Positions 14,624 to 23,178 of a DNA stretch of 64,000 nucleotides are shown in pieces. This stretch comes from Paracoccus fistulariae (GTDB lineage Bacteria > Pseudomonadota > Alphaproteobacteria > Rhodobacterales > Rhodobacteraceae): NCBI RefSeq assembly GCF_028553785.1, contig NZ_CP067136.1, positions 558,001-622,000 on the forward strand, read 5' to 3'. The notes under the pieces are model-generated. The model was not told the DNA's origin. It ran no database searches and worked only from the letters and a program-made list of their open reading frames with translations. Both the position numbers and the translations under genes were made by a program. The first letter of the stretch is position 1. Every line of letters starts with the position of its first letter.

Positions 14624-16965
14624 GCGGCGGCCTCTTTTCTGGCGCGGGCTTCGCCGATCGCGGCAATCACGCGATGCGGCGTTGCGGGAACGCGGTTCAG
14701 TTCCACCCCCATCGGGGCCAGCGCATTGTTGATGGCATTGACGATGGCCCCGGCCGGTGCAATGGCCGCGCCTTCGCCGACACCCTTGATGCCGTGGCGG
14801 GAATAGGGCGACAGGGTCTCGGAATGGCCCAGCCGGAAATGCGGCAATTCGGCAGGTCCCGGCAGGATGTAATCCGCCAATGTCGAGGTCAGCGGCTGGG
14901 CAGAGCCGTCATAGATGGCTTCTTCGAACAGCGCCGTGCCGATGCCCTGCGCCGCGCCGCCATAGGCCTGCCCGTCAAGGATCAGCGGATTCACCCGGCG
15001 GCCGCAATCCTCGAAGATGACGTAATCCAGAATTTCGGTGCGACCGGTGCCGGGATCGACCTCGACGATACAGGCATGGGTGGCATAGGTGAACAGCCCG
15101 GTGTCGATATCGGGCTTGTAGCCCTCGGTCACCTCAAGCCCGGTGGTCTCGACATCCTCGGCCAGCCGGTCGGGGTGCAGATACCAGGCGCCTGCGATCT
15201 CGGCCAATGAGACCGAGGCCTCGCCGTGACAGGCCGATCCGTCGCGCAGCTCGACCCGGGAAGGCTCGCATTGCAGCAGATGGGCGGCGTGGATGCGGAT
15301 GCGGCGGGCCAGTTCCTCGGCCGCCTTGGACACCGCGCCACCCGCCATGACCATCCCGCGCGAGGCATAGGCGCCGGTGGAATAGGGGGTGCGTCCGGTA
15401 TCGCCCATCAGCACCTTGACCTGCGAGATATCGGTTTTCAGCCATTCGCAGGCGACCTGCGCCAGCGTCGTCTCCAGCCCCTGTCCAAAGCTGTGATTGC
15501 CCGAATGCAGTTCCACCCGCCCCGACGGTGCCAGCCGGATCGTCGCCTGTTCATATCCGGGCACCAGTGCCAGCCCCCAGGATGCAAAGACCTTGGTGTT
15601 ATGGGCCGATTGTTCGGTGAAACAGGCATAGCCAAGACCGATATACCGGCCCTCGGCGGCGGCGGCCTGCTGACGGGCGCGGAAGCTGTCGGCGTCGATC
15701 ATCCGGCCCGCCTCGCGCGCGGCGGTCGGGTAATCGCCGGAATCGTAGAATTTGCCGGTGACATTGGTATAGGGCATGGCCGCCGCGGGCACGAGGTTCA
15801 GACAGCGCACCTCCAGTGGATCGCGGTTCACGGCGCGGGCCACGGCATCGATGATCAGCTCCATCGCGAAGCACACCCCGGGGCGGGCGACGCCGCGATA
15901 GGGGGTGAAGGCTGGCTTGTTGGTGGCCACCGAGTAGGTGCGGCAGCAATAGGCGGGCAGGTGATAGGGACCGGGCAGGTTGCCACCGGCCTGCGCCGCC
16001 TCCAGACAGGCGGTGAAGGGCCAGACCGAATAGGCGCCGATATCGACCCAGATATCCGCATCCAGCCCCAGCAGCCGCCCGTCATCATCGGCATAGGCCG
16101 TGATCTTGTAGCTGTGCTGACGGGTATTGGCGCCCGCTGTCAGATGTTCGCGCCGGTCCTCGGTCCAGCGGATCGGACGGCCGGTCTTGCGCGCCACCCA
16201 GGACACCGACAGCTCTTCGGGCTGCAGCACGCATTTATAGCCAAAGCCGCCGCCGACATCTGGGGCAATGACGCGCACATCCGCCTGATCCAGACCCAGG
16301 CATTCGGAAAGCCCGGTGCGGATCAGATGCGGCACCTGTGTCGAGGTATGGACGACCAGCGATTCCGTCTTGCCGTCCCAATGGGCCAGCACGCCTTTCC
16401 CCTCCATCGGGTTCATCGCCTGACGCGCGGTTTCGAATTCCCGCTCGATCACGACCGTCGCCCTGGCCTTGGCCTCGGTCAGATCGCCGTCATGGCGGGT
16501 TTTCAGGAACAGGTTGTCGCCCCAATCCTCATGCAGCAGCGGCGGGGTGTCGGACAGGGCGGTGGCGATGTCGGGGACCGGCGGCAGCGGGTCAAGATCG
16601 ACCAGCACGGCCTCGGCCAGATCCTCGGCTTCGGCGCGGGTCGGGGCGATGCAGATGGCGATGCATTCGCCGACATAGCGCACCTTGTCGCGCGCCAGCG
16701 CCGGATAATCCGACATGCGATAGCTTGGCAGCGTGGATTCGGCCCGGATCGGGCGCAGATCGGCCATGTCCTCGGCAGTGAAAACGCGGTTTTCCGCGCC
16801 CTTGGGCTTGGTGATCCCCCGCAGCCGCGCATGGGCCAGCGGGCTGCGGACAAAGGCGGCCTCCCACCCGCCGGCCAGTTTGATATCTCCGACGAATTGT
16901 GCCTTGCCAAGCAGATGTCTTGCATCCTCCCTGCGCGGCACCCGCGCGCCGATCCCCGAGCCCAT
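14620..16965 (-). CDS. Molybdenum hydroxylase large (molybdopterin) subunit
   Basis: 781 residues; the start at 16965 is preferred over an upstream ATG because GGGGAGGGG lies just before it. Xanthine-dehydrogenase-family features are visible: the cofactor-binding DVGGGFGYK, ARKTGRPIRWTEDR, and near the C terminus GVKGVGEGA-like GIKGVGEGAAIAPAG with the catalytic Glu. The loop that in true CO dehydrogenases reads AYRCSFR is PYRGVARP here, so this is not a form I CO dehydrogenase and an N-heterocycle hydroxylase is more likely. In context it is the best candidate for picolinate 6-hydroxylase (PicA type). Its promoter carries the shared GTATAC operator. No accessory molybdenum genes (XdhC, MobA) are nearby. 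Confidence 0.9.
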   Translation of the reverse strand: MGSGIGARVPRREDARHLLGKAQFVGDIKLAGGWEAAFVRSPLAHARLRGITKPKGAENRVFTAEDMADLRPIRAESTLPSYRMSDYPALARDKVRYVGECIAICIAPTRAEAEDLAEAVLVDLDPLPPVPDIATALSDTPPLLHEDWGDNLFLKTRHDGDLTEAKARATVVIEREFETARQAMNPMEGKGVLAHWDGKTESLVVHTSTQVPHLIRTGLSECLGLDQADVRVIAPDVGGGFGYKCVLQPEELSVSWVARKTGRPIRWTEDRREHLTAGANTRQHSYKITAYADDDGRLLGLDADIWVDIGAYSVWPFTACLEAAQAGGNLPGPYHLPAYCCRTYSVATNKPAFTPYRGVARPGVCFAMELIIDAVARAVNRDPLEVRCLNLVPAAAMPYTNVTGKFYDSGDYPTAAREAGRMIDADSFRARQQAAAAEGRYIGLGYACFTEQSAHNTKVFASWGLALVPGYEQATIRLAPSGRVELHSGNHSFGQGLETTLAQVACEWLKTDISQVKVLMGDTGRTPYSTGAYASRGMVMAGGAVSKAAEELARRIRIHAAHLLQCEPSRVELRDGSACHGEASVSLAEIAGAWYLHPDRLAEDVETTGLEVTEGYKPDIDTGLFTYATHACIVEVDPGTGRTEILDYVIFEDCGRRVNPLILDGQAYGGAAQGIGTALFEEAIYDGSAQPLTSTLADYILPGPAELPHFRLGHSETLSPYSRHGIKGVGEGAAIAPAGAIVNAINNALAPMGVELNRVPATPHRVIAAIGEARARKEAAA

Positions 16966-17042
16966 TCTACCCCTCCCCCTGTGGTTGACTTGACCGTGTG
17001 GCTGCGGCATTTTGCCTCCCCCGCTTGCGGCCGGATAATTGG

Positions 17043-17071
17043 GAGTATACTGTCTAATTTGATTGTTGCAA
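17043..17071 (-). promoter_or_regulatory. Promoter/operator of molybdenum hydroxylase operon
   Basis: On the minus strand TTGCAA (17066-17071) and TATACT (17044-17049) form a -35/-10 pair with a 16-bp spacer. The -10 lies inside GACAGTATACTCCC, a copy of the regulon palindrome, so a bound repressor would block polymerase. The marR gene begins about 100 bp away on the other strand and could also be affected. Confidence 0.65.
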
Positions 17072-17147
17072 GAGCGCGGTTCATGCCGGGGGCATGATGC
17101 CCTGTGCCTGGCTATATGAGCGTGCCGATCACTGAGATGATATTGAT

Positions 17148-17654
17148 ATGACCAAACAAAATGCAGGCACTGCCGAAGAGGAAAGCCCGTTCGGACAGGA
17201 AAAATACGACGACCTCTGGGGGCGGCCGGGCTATCTGATCCGCAGACTTCATCAGATCCATGTCGGTCTGTTCAGCGAGGCCTGCGGCGGGCTGGATCTG
17301 ACGGCGGTGCAATATGCGATGCTGTCGGTGCTGTTCTCGGGCGGGGGGAAATTCGACCAGCTTTCGCTGTCCAAGGCCGTGGGCGTGGACCGCACCAGCG
17401 GCGCGGATGTGATCAAGCGGCTTGAGCGTCGCGGTCTGATCGCGCGCGAACCGTCGACCGAGGATCGCCGGGCGTTCGTCGTCAGCATCACCGAGCAGGG
17501 GAAAGAGGTCGTGCGGCAGGTCCGGCCGATGATGGAGGCGGCGCAGGACCGTCTGGTTTCACCCCTGACCAGCCGCGAGCGTGACACGTTCACCCGTCTG
17601 CTGCGCAAGATGATCGAGGCGAATAACGACGCCTCGCGCGCGCCCATGGCCTGA
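17148..17654 (+). CDS. picR: MarR family regulator, likely repressor of the picolinate regulon
   Basis: 168 residues. A central winged helix-turn-helix is clear: LSLSKAVGVDRTSGADVIKRLERRGLI as recognition region (written here in pieces: LSKAVGVDRTSG, VIKRLERRGLI) and the wing EPSTEDRRAFVVSIT with the conserved DRR. Helices on each side form the usual dimer interface. MarR proteins bind 10-20 bp palindromes and let go when a small aromatic ligand binds. It lies between the molybdenum hydroxylase operon and TRAP-2, and four promoters around it share a GTATAC palindrome. A MarR repressor (PicR) controls picolinate genes in Alcaligenes. The ligand is unknown; picolinate or a hydroxylated product is the natural guess. 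Confidence 0.85.
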   Translation: MTKQNAGTAEEESPFGQEKYDDLWGRPGYLIRRLHQIHVGLFSEACGGLDLTAVQYAMLSVLFSGGGKFDQLSLSKAVGVDRTSGADVIKRLERRGLIAREPSTEDRRAFVVSITEQGKEVVRQVRPMMEAAQDRLVSPLTSRERDTFTRLLRKMIEANNDASRAPMA

Positions 17655-18047
17655 CCTGCCACGGGCGCCATGCCAGCGGTCCTGCCGCTGGCCACGAAAT
17701 CCCGACATCACCGATCATTCGTCAGCACCGCGCCAGGCAGAGCGGCGCAGGCGGCGGCGTTGATCCGCAGGACCATCGCGGGACGCTCACCTGCGCCGGA
17801 TCCGCATGCAGAAACAAGTTCCGCACGCTTTTCTGGCGATCATCTGCACCCGCGCGGATGATCCTCCGGGGATTGCCAGGCTGCAGATGACAGCGCCGCC
17901 GCCTGCTCTGGTTGCGACGGAGTCCCCCGTATTTCTCGGAACATCCTGTTGACGAATGATCAGTATACCTCTTAATATCTGCAGTACACAGCCTAAAAGA
18001 TTCGCTGATCAAGCGACCTGAAATGTTGTGATGGGAGGAGTATCACT
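17655..18047. other. Gene-free 393-bp stretch before TRAP-2
   Basis: No supportable gene on either strand. The first 290 bases are GC-rich and featureless to my eye. The last 100 are AT-richer and hold the promoter and operator described at 17949-17990, followed by GGGAGGAG, the ribosome site of TRAP-2 dctP. Confidence 0.6.
17949..17990 (+). promoter_or_regulatory. Promoter with tandem GTATAC-type operators before TRAP-2
   Basis: TTGACG (17949-17954) and TAATAT (17973-17978) are separated by 18 bp. The spacer contains CAGTATAC (17961-17968), and a degenerate second copy CAGTACAC follows at 17982-17989, 21 bp further on. This repeats the tandem arrangement seen before TRAP-1. Confidence 0.68.
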
Positions 18048-19139
18048 TTGAAAAGACGTAACTTTCTGACAAAGGCCGCAGGCATGGCCGGGGTTGGCGT
18101 TCTGGCCGCGCCCGCAATCGCACAGGCGCAGGATGTGGTGCGCTGGCGCATGTCGGCCAGTTGGCCGAAGACGCTGGATGTCATGTACGGATCGGCCGAA
18201 CAACTGGCCGAACGGGTCAGGGAACTGTCCGGCGGGCGCTTCGAGATCCGCGTGTTCCCGGCGGGCGAAATCGTTCCGGCGCCGCAGAATCTGGATGCGG
18301 TCGCCAATGGCTCGGTCGAATGCTGCCACACGCTCAGCTCGTTCCATCTGGGCAAAGAGCCCGCGCTGGCCTTCGATGCCGGGATGGCCTTTGGCCTGAA
18401 CGCGCGCCAGCAGATCGCCTGGCTGGTCCAGGGCGGCGGGCAAGAGCAGTTGCGCGATCTTTACAAGAGTTTCGGCACCGTGAACTTCAACTGCGGCAAT
18501 ACCGGCGTCCAGATGGGCGGCTGGTTCCGCAAAGAGATCAAATCGGTCGATGACATCAAAGGTCTGACCATGCGCATCGGCGGCATTGGCGGCATGGTGC
18601 TGTCTAGGCTGGGCGCGATCCCGCAGCAGATTGCCGCGGGCGATATCTATCCCTCGCTGGAAAAGGGGGCCATCGACGCCGCCGAATGGATCGGCCCGCA
18701 TGACGATTACCGCCTTGGGCTGCACCGCGTCGCGCCCTATTACTATGCGCCCGGGTGGTGGGAAGGCAGCGCCGCCATCACCTGCCTTGTCGGCGAGAAA
18801 GCCTGGACCGACCTGCCGCCAGACCTGCAGGCGATCTTCACCGTCGCCTGTAACGAGCAATCGCGCAACATGCTGGCGCGCTATGACGCGCTGAACCCGG
18901 TCGCGCTGCGCAAACTGATCGCCGAGGGGGCGAAAGTATCCTATTTCCCGCGCGATCTGATGGATGCGGCCTATGCCGCAGCGCAGGAGCTGTGGGTGGA
19001 ACTGTCCGATACCAGCCCGCATTTCGCCGCGATCTATCCGCAGTGGAAAGCCTTCCAGGAAGAGGAAGTCCTGTGGTTCCGCATCGCTGAAAGCGCGCTG
19101 GACGGCTATACCAACCGCGTCGTCGGCCAGACCGGCTAA
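18048..19139 (+). CDS. dctP: TRAP transporter substrate-binding protein (TakP-like), TRAP-2
   Basis: 363 residues from a TTG start, chosen because GGGAGGAG precedes it and the protein then begins with KRRNFLTKAAGMAG, a Tat-type signal ending near AQAQ. The mature sequence has features of the TakP/keto-acid branch of DctP proteins: WRMSASWPKTLD, NGSVECCHT, MGGWFRKEI, LTMRIGGIGG and AAEWIGPHDDYRLGLH, which includes the conserved ligand-binding Arg and Trp/Glu region. The permease genes follow. Its operator places it in the picolinate regulon, so an aromatic or heterocyclic carboxylate is the likely ligand. Two TRAP systems in one regulon may differ in affinity or ligand. Confidence 0.9.
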   Translation: MKRRNFLTKAAGMAGVGVLAAPAIAQAQDVVRWRMSASWPKTLDVMYGSAEQLAERVRELSGGRFEIRVFPAGEIVPAPQNLDAVANGSVECCHTLSSFHLGKEPALAFDAGMAFGLNARQQIAWLVQGGGQEQLRDLYKSFGTVNFNCGNTGVQMGGWFRKEIKSVDDIKGLTMRIGGIGGMVLSRLGAIPQQIAAGDIYPSLEKGAIDAAEWIGPHDDYRLGLHRVAPYYYAPGWWEGSAAITCLVGEKAWTDLPPDLQAIFTVACNEQSRNMLARYDALNPVALRKLIAEGAKVSYFPRDLMDAAYAAAQELWVELSDTSPHFAAIYPQWKAFQEEEVLWFRIAESALDGYTNRVVGQTG

Positions 19140-19186
19140 TCTGCCAGCCCAAAAGGGAAAGCAAGGAACGTCAGGCGCTGCACCGC

Positions 19187-19209
19187 GTGCAGGGCCTGGC
19201 CCTCTGCAC
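19187..19209 (+). repeat. Hairpin between TRAP-2 dctP and dctQ
   Basis: GTGCAG (19187-19192) pairs with CTGCAC (19204-19209), extended inward by GC-rich pairs. No T-tract follows. Such hairpins after binding-protein genes often trim or stabilise mRNA so that more binding protein than permease is made. Confidence 0.4.
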
Positions 19210-19229
19210 CCTTTCAAGAGAGCGAGCGT

Positions 19230-19838
19230 ATGACCGCATTCCTATCCCTTTCCCGCGCGATCGACGGCCTGAACCTGATGGTCGGCCGGGTCCTGTCCTG
19301 GGCCGTGATCGTCGTCGTCGTCATCAGCACCGCCAATGCGCTAAGCCGGAAATTCCTTCATATCGGTTCGAATGCCTGGCTGGAGGCGCAGCTTTACCTG
19401 TTCGGGGCGCTGTTCCTGCTTCCGGCAGGCTATACGCTGCTGAAAAACAGCCATGTGCGCGTCGATATCCTGTCGTCGCGTCTGCCCAAGCGGACCCAGA
19501 TCGGGATCGAGATCTTCGGCGTGCTGTTCCTGATGTTTCCGCCCGTGCTGCTGGTCGAATATTACGCCCTGCCGATGTTCCTGAACTCGTTCGACAGCGG
19601 CGAGCGTTCCGCCAATGCGGGCGGGTTGCTGCTTTGGCCGGGCAAGCTGCTGGTGCTGCTGGGCTTTGGCCTGCTGTTTCTGGCGGGCGTGTCGCATCTG
19701 ATCAAATGCGTGGGCTTTCTGCGCGGTCTCTGTCCCGATCCGACGGCCCGCGATTGCGTCACCGAAGAGGACCAGCTGGTCAAGGACCTGATGGCCGAAA
19801 TCGACACACCCGATGACGACATGCGGAGGAAACCATGA
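19230..19838 (+). CDS. dctQ: TRAP transporter small membrane subunit (DctQ), TRAP-2
   Basis: 202 residues with four membrane segments (about 20-40, 55-75, 95-115, 135-155) and the DctQ motif NAWLEAQLYLFGALFLL with LLKNSHVRVDI after the second helix. The C-terminal 40 residues are charged and cytoplasmic (EEDQLVKDLMAEIDTPDDD), longer than usual. The gene follows dctP by 90 bp and overlaps dctM by four bases. Confidence 0.9.
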   Translation: MTAFLSLSRAIDGLNLMVGRVLSWAVIVVVVISTANALSRKFLHIGSNAWLEAQLYLFGALFLLPAGYTLLKNSHVRVDILSSRLPKRTQIGIEIFGVLFLMFPPVLLVEYYALPMFLNSFDSGERSANAGGLLLWPGKLLVLLGFGLLFLAGVSHLIKCVGFLRGLCPDPTARDCVTEEDQLVKDLMAEIDTPDDDMRRKP

Positions 19839-21481
19839 CCGCGTTTCTGATCGCAAATATCGCCCCGATCATGTTCTGCAGCCTCATCCTGTTGATGCTG
19901 CTGGGCTTTCCGGTCGCCTTCGCCCTTGCGGCCAATGGCATCCTTTTCGCGCTGATCGGCATGGAACTGGGCCTGCTGTCGCCGTCGCTGCTGCAGGTGC
20001 TGCCACAGCGCATCTTTGGCATCATGATGAATGACGTCTTGCTGGCGCTGCCCTTCTTTACCTTCATGGGCCTGCTGCTGGAACGATCCGGCATGGCCGA
20101 GGATCTGCTGGAGACGATCGGCCAGCTTTTCGGCCCGATCCGGGGCGGATTGGCCTTTGCCGTGGTCGCGGTGGGCGCGCTGCTGGCGGCGACGACGGGG
20201 GTTGTCTCGGCCTCGGTCATTTCGATGGGGCTGATCTCGCTGCCGATCATGCTGCGCTATGGCTATGACCGCAGCGTGGCCACCGGCGTCATCGCCGCGT
20301 CGGGAACGCTGTCGCAGATCATTCCGCCCTCGCTGACGCTGATCATTCTGGCCGACCAGCTTGGCCGCCCGGTGGGCGACATGTATCAGGGCGCGATCCT
20401 GCCCGGGCTGGTGCTGACCGGGATGTATATGGCCTATGTCGCCTATATCGCGATCATCCGCCCGTCCCGCGCGCCGGCGCTGCCGCCCGATGTGCTGGTC
20501 CACCGCGAGGCGAATGGCCGCTCGGGCGCGCTGTCGCTGGTGGTGGTCTTTGTCGGCGCGGTGGCGATCACCTGGATCTGCATCCAGATGCTGATGTCGC
20601 CCGACGCCGCGCGGGACGAGCGTATCGTGACCGGCTTCGCGATCTGGAGCGTGCTGGTCTTCGCCGTGGCGGTGCTGGACAAGATGCTGAAGCTGGGGAT
20701 GCTGTCGAAAATCGCCAGCCGGACGATCTTTGCCATGGTGCCGCCGCTGGCGCTGATCTTTCTGGTCCTGGGCACGATCTTCATCGGTGTCGCCACCCCG
20801 ACCGAGGGCGGCGCGATGGGCGCGATGGGGGCCCTGCTGCTGGCGCTGCTGAAGGGTCGGCTGACGTTGCAGCGGTTCGAGCAGTCGATGGAATCCACCA
20901 TGCGGCTGACCAGCTTCGCCATCTTCATCCTTGTCGGCTCGACCATATTCGCGCTGACCTTCCGGGCGGTGAACGGTGATCTTTGGGTCGAACATCTGCT
21001 GGCGACGCTGCCGGGCGGGGAATGGGGTTTCCTGATCTTTGTCTGCATCTTCGTCTTCATCGCGGCCTTCTTTCTGGATTTCTTCGAACTGGCCTTCATC
21101 GTCATCCCGCTGCTTGGCCCGGTGGCCGAGTCCATGGGCATCGACATGGTCTGGTTCGGGGTCATCATCGCGGTGAACATGCAGACCAGCTTCATGCATC
21201 CGCCCTTCGGTCTGGCGCTGTTCTATCTGCGATCGGTGGCGCCGCATTCCGATTACAAGGATGCGGTCACCGGGCAGACGGTGGCCAAGGTCACGACCGG
21301 CCAGATCTATCGCGGCTCGATCCCGTTCATCTGCATCCAGATCGCCATGGTCGCGCTGGTGCTGGCCGTCCCGCAGATGGTCACCCATTACAAGGCCTCG
21401 CATGACGCCGATGTGGACCCCGCCACGGTCGAGATCCGCTTTGACGGACCGGATTACGGCGCGGACAGCCCGTTCAACTGA
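19835..21481 (+). CDS. dctM: TRAP transporter large permease (DctM), TRAP-2
   Basis: 548 residues, about 100 more than an ordinary DctM. The family motifs are in place (PFFTFMGLLLERSGMAEDLL in part, SVISMGLISLPIMLRYGY, IIPPSLTLIILADQLG, ATPTEGGAMGAMGALLLAL, MQTSFMHPPFGLALFYLR). The extra length is a charged and hydrophobic insert at about residues 205-285, known in the branch that pairs with TakP-like binding proteins. It starts within the dctQ stop and is followed by a strong hairpin. Confidence 0.92.
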   Translation: MTAFLIANIAPIMFCSLILLMLLGFPVAFALAANGILFALIGMELGLLSPSLLQVLPQRIFGIMMNDVLLALPFFTFMGLLLERSGMAEDLLETIGQLFGPIRGGLAFAVVAVGALLAATTGVVSASVISMGLISLPIMLRYGYDRSVATGVIAASGTLSQIIPPSLTLIILADQLGRPVGDMYQGAILPGLVLTGMYMAYVAYIAIIRPSRAPALPPDVLVHREANGRSGALSLVVVFVGAVAITWICIQMLMSPDAARDERIVTGFAIWSVLVFAVAVLDKMLKLGMLSKIASRTIFAMVPPLALIFLVLGTIFIGVATPTEGGAMGAMGALLLALLKGRLTLQRFEQSMESTMRLTSFAIFILVGSTIFALTFRAVNGDLWVEHLLATLPGGEWGFLIFVCIFVFIAAFFLDFFELAFIVIPLLGPVAESMGIDMVWFGVIIAVNMQTSFMHPPFGLALFYLRSVAPHSDYKDAVTGQTVAKVTTGQIYRGSIPFICIQIAMVALVLAVPQMVTHYKASHDADVDPATVEIRFDGPDYGADSPFN

Positions 21482-21483
21482 CG

Positions 21484-21526
21484 GCATCTGGCGGGTCTGG
21501 CAGACAGGGCCGGACCCGCCAGATGC
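21484..21526 (+). terminator. 14-bp perfect hairpin after TRAP-2
   Basis: GCATCTGGCGGGTC (21484-21497) and GACCCGCCAGATGC (21513-21526) are perfect complements with a 15-base loop. There is no T-tract, so it may be a Rho-independent terminator of poor type, or an mRNA-end stabiliser that separates the transporter from the enzyme genes downstream. Confidence 0.6.
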
Positions 21527-21625
21527 AGGCGGCGCGAACCCACCACGCCGCATAGCCAAGACATCTCACAGGCGCGCCCGGGACATGCCCCAGGGCCCGC
21601 ATCAGACAGCAGAAGGACAACAGAC

Positions 21626-22375
21626 ATGCGCTCTTACCGCATCGGGCAGATCGTGCCCTCTTCCAATATCACCATGGAGACCGAGATCCCGGCCTTGCTG
21701 AGATCGCGCGAACTGGTCGCGCCCGAGCGGTTCACTTTTCATTCGTCACGCATGCGGATGAAGCATGTGACCAAGGACGAACTGGCCCGGATGGATGCCG
21801 ACAGCGACCGTTGTGCGCTGGAACTGTCGGATGCCCGCGTCGATGTGATGGGCTATGCCTGCCTGGTGGCGATCATGTCGATGGGCCTTGGCTATCACCG
21901 CCATTCGCAGGAGCGGCTGGGGCAGGTGACGCGCGACAATGATGCCGAGGCCCCCGTCGTGACCTCGGCCGGGGCGCTGATCGAGGGGCTGCAGGCGATG
22001 GGCGCGAAGAAGATCGCAGTCGTCGCCCCCTATATGAAGCCCTTGACCGAGATGGTCGTGAATTACATCCGCAACGAAGGCTTCGAGGTCGTCGATTATC
22101 GCGCGCTGGAGATTCAGGATAATCTGGCCGTCGCCGCCCATGACCCGATGAACCTGCCGGGCATCGTCGCCGGGATGAATACGGCCGAGGCCGATGTGAT
22201 CGTGCTGTCTGCCTGTGTGCAGATGCCCTCTTTGCCCGCCGTCACCACGGTCGAGGCGCAAAGCGGCAAGCCGGTCCTGACCGCTGCCGTGGCGACCACA
22301 TGGCAGATGCTGCGCGCGCTTGATTTGCCGACCCGTGTTCCGGGCGGCGGCGCGCTGCTGTCTGGCGCTTATTAA
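21626..22375 (+). CDS. nicE: Maleate isomerase (maleate cis-trans isomerase)
   Basis: 249 residues, start backed by AGAAGGA. It belongs to the Asp/Glu racemase superfamily and reads IGQIVPSSNITMETEIPA at the N terminus, the recognisable NicE/MaiA opening. The two catalytic cysteines are Cys79 (MGYACLV) and Cys197 (LSACVQMPS), three residues before their positions in Pseudomonas NicE as I recall it. It converts maleate to fumarate, the last step of 2,5-dihydroxypyridine breakdown, which feeds the citric acid cycle. It is the first of four linked genes nicE-nicD-nicX-nicF. Confidence 0.95.
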   Translation: MRSYRIGQIVPSSNITMETEIPALLRSRELVAPERFTFHSSRMRMKHVTKDELARMDADSDRCALELSDARVDVMGYACLVAIMSMGLGYHRHSQERLGQVTRDNDAEAPVVTSAGALIEGLQAMGAKKIAVVAPYMKPLTEMVVNYIRNEGFEVVDYRALEIQDNLAVAAHDPMNLPGIVAGMNTAEADVIVLSACVQMPSLPAVTTVEAQSGKPVLTAAVATTWQMLRALDLPTRVPGGGALLSGAY

Positions 22376-22386
22376 GGGGGACTGTG

Positions 22387-23178
22387 ATGGCACGCGGTTA
22401 TCACCTTCACGCCAATGGCATTCGCCAGCATCTGATCCATTACCCGGGGCCGGGCAGGCAGATGTTGCTGATCCCCGGCATCACCTCGCCCGCGATCACC
22501 TGGGGCTTCGTGGCCCAGCGGCTGGCGGAACGCTTTGACGTGCATGTTCTGGACGTGCGCGGGCGCGGCCTCAGCCAGGGCGGCGATCTGGACTATACGC
22601 TGGATGCCATGGCGCAGGACGCCGTCGCGCTGGCGCAAGAGATGGATCAGCCCATCGTGTTGGGCCATTCGATGGGCGCGCGCATCGCCATCCGTGCGAA
22701 TGCGCTGGACCCGGACCCTTTTGGTGGCTTCCTGCTGGTCGATCCGCCGATGTCGGGGCCGAACCGGCGCGCCTATCCGTCGCAATGGCCGTGGTATGGC
22801 GATTCCATCCGCATGGCCGAGACGGGCTGCTCGGCCGAGGACATGCGGGCCTTTTGCCCAAGCTGGAGCGAGGAGCAGCTGCAGTTGCGCGCCGAGTGGC
22901 TGCATAGCTGCAACTGGGGCGCCGTCCGCATGGCCTTTGACGGCTTTCACACCGACGACATCCACGTCGATATTCCGAAAATCGCCAAGCCCGCGCGTCT
23001 GGTGATCGCAGGCGGGGCCACGGTGGTCGATGCCGATGATCAGGCCGAGATCGCGGCCCTGAACCCTGCCATCGAACACCGCATCGTCGAGGGCGCCGGG
23101 CACATGATCCCCTGGGACGATCTGCAGGGCTTTCTGGATGCCGTCATGGATTTCAACACCGAACCGAAAGGGACATGA
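22387..23178 (+). CDS. nicD: N-formylmaleamate deformylase (alpha/beta hydrolase)
   Basis: 263 residues from ATG 22387, with AAGGGGG seven bases upstream; a GTG three bases earlier is the alternative. The alpha/beta-hydrolase triad is Ser95 (GHSMG), Asp119 (LLVDPP) and His239 (GAGHM). These sit exactly six residues before Ser101/Asp125/His245 of the characterised Pseudomonas NicD, and the diagnostic GITSPAITWGFV is present. The enzyme removes formate from N-formylmaleamate in the cytoplasm to give maleamate. It follows nicE by eleven bases and overlaps nicX (ATGA). Confidence 0.95.
   Translation: MARGYHLHANGIRQHLIHYPGPGRQMLLIPGITSPAITWGFVAQRLAERFDVHVLDVRGRGLSQGGDLDYTLDAMAQDAVALAQEMDQPIVLGHSMGARIAIRANALDPDPFGGFLLVDPPMSGPNRRAYPSQWPWYGDSIRMAETGCSAEDMRAFCPSWSEEQLQLRAEWLHSCNWGAVRMAFDGFHTDDIHVDIPKIAKPARLVIAGGATVVDADDQAEIAALNPAIEHRIVEGAGHMIPWDDLQGFLDAVMDFNTEPKGT

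Noticed and set aside
12624..16965. Aerobic carbon monoxide dehydrogenase (coxMSL)
   Set aside because: Subunit types fit, but the CO-specific AYRCSFR loop is missing, no coxDEF maturation genes are near, and the operon carries the operator of the picolinate regulon.
15226..17097. 623-codon plus-strand frame opposite the molybdenum hydroxylase large subunit
   Set aside because: Shadow of the recognised gene on the other strand, without start signals.
19562..21559. 665-codon minus-strand frame across TRAP-2
   Set aside because: Its sequence is almost entirely His, Gln, Arg and Asp repeats from reversed membrane-protein codons; no family features.
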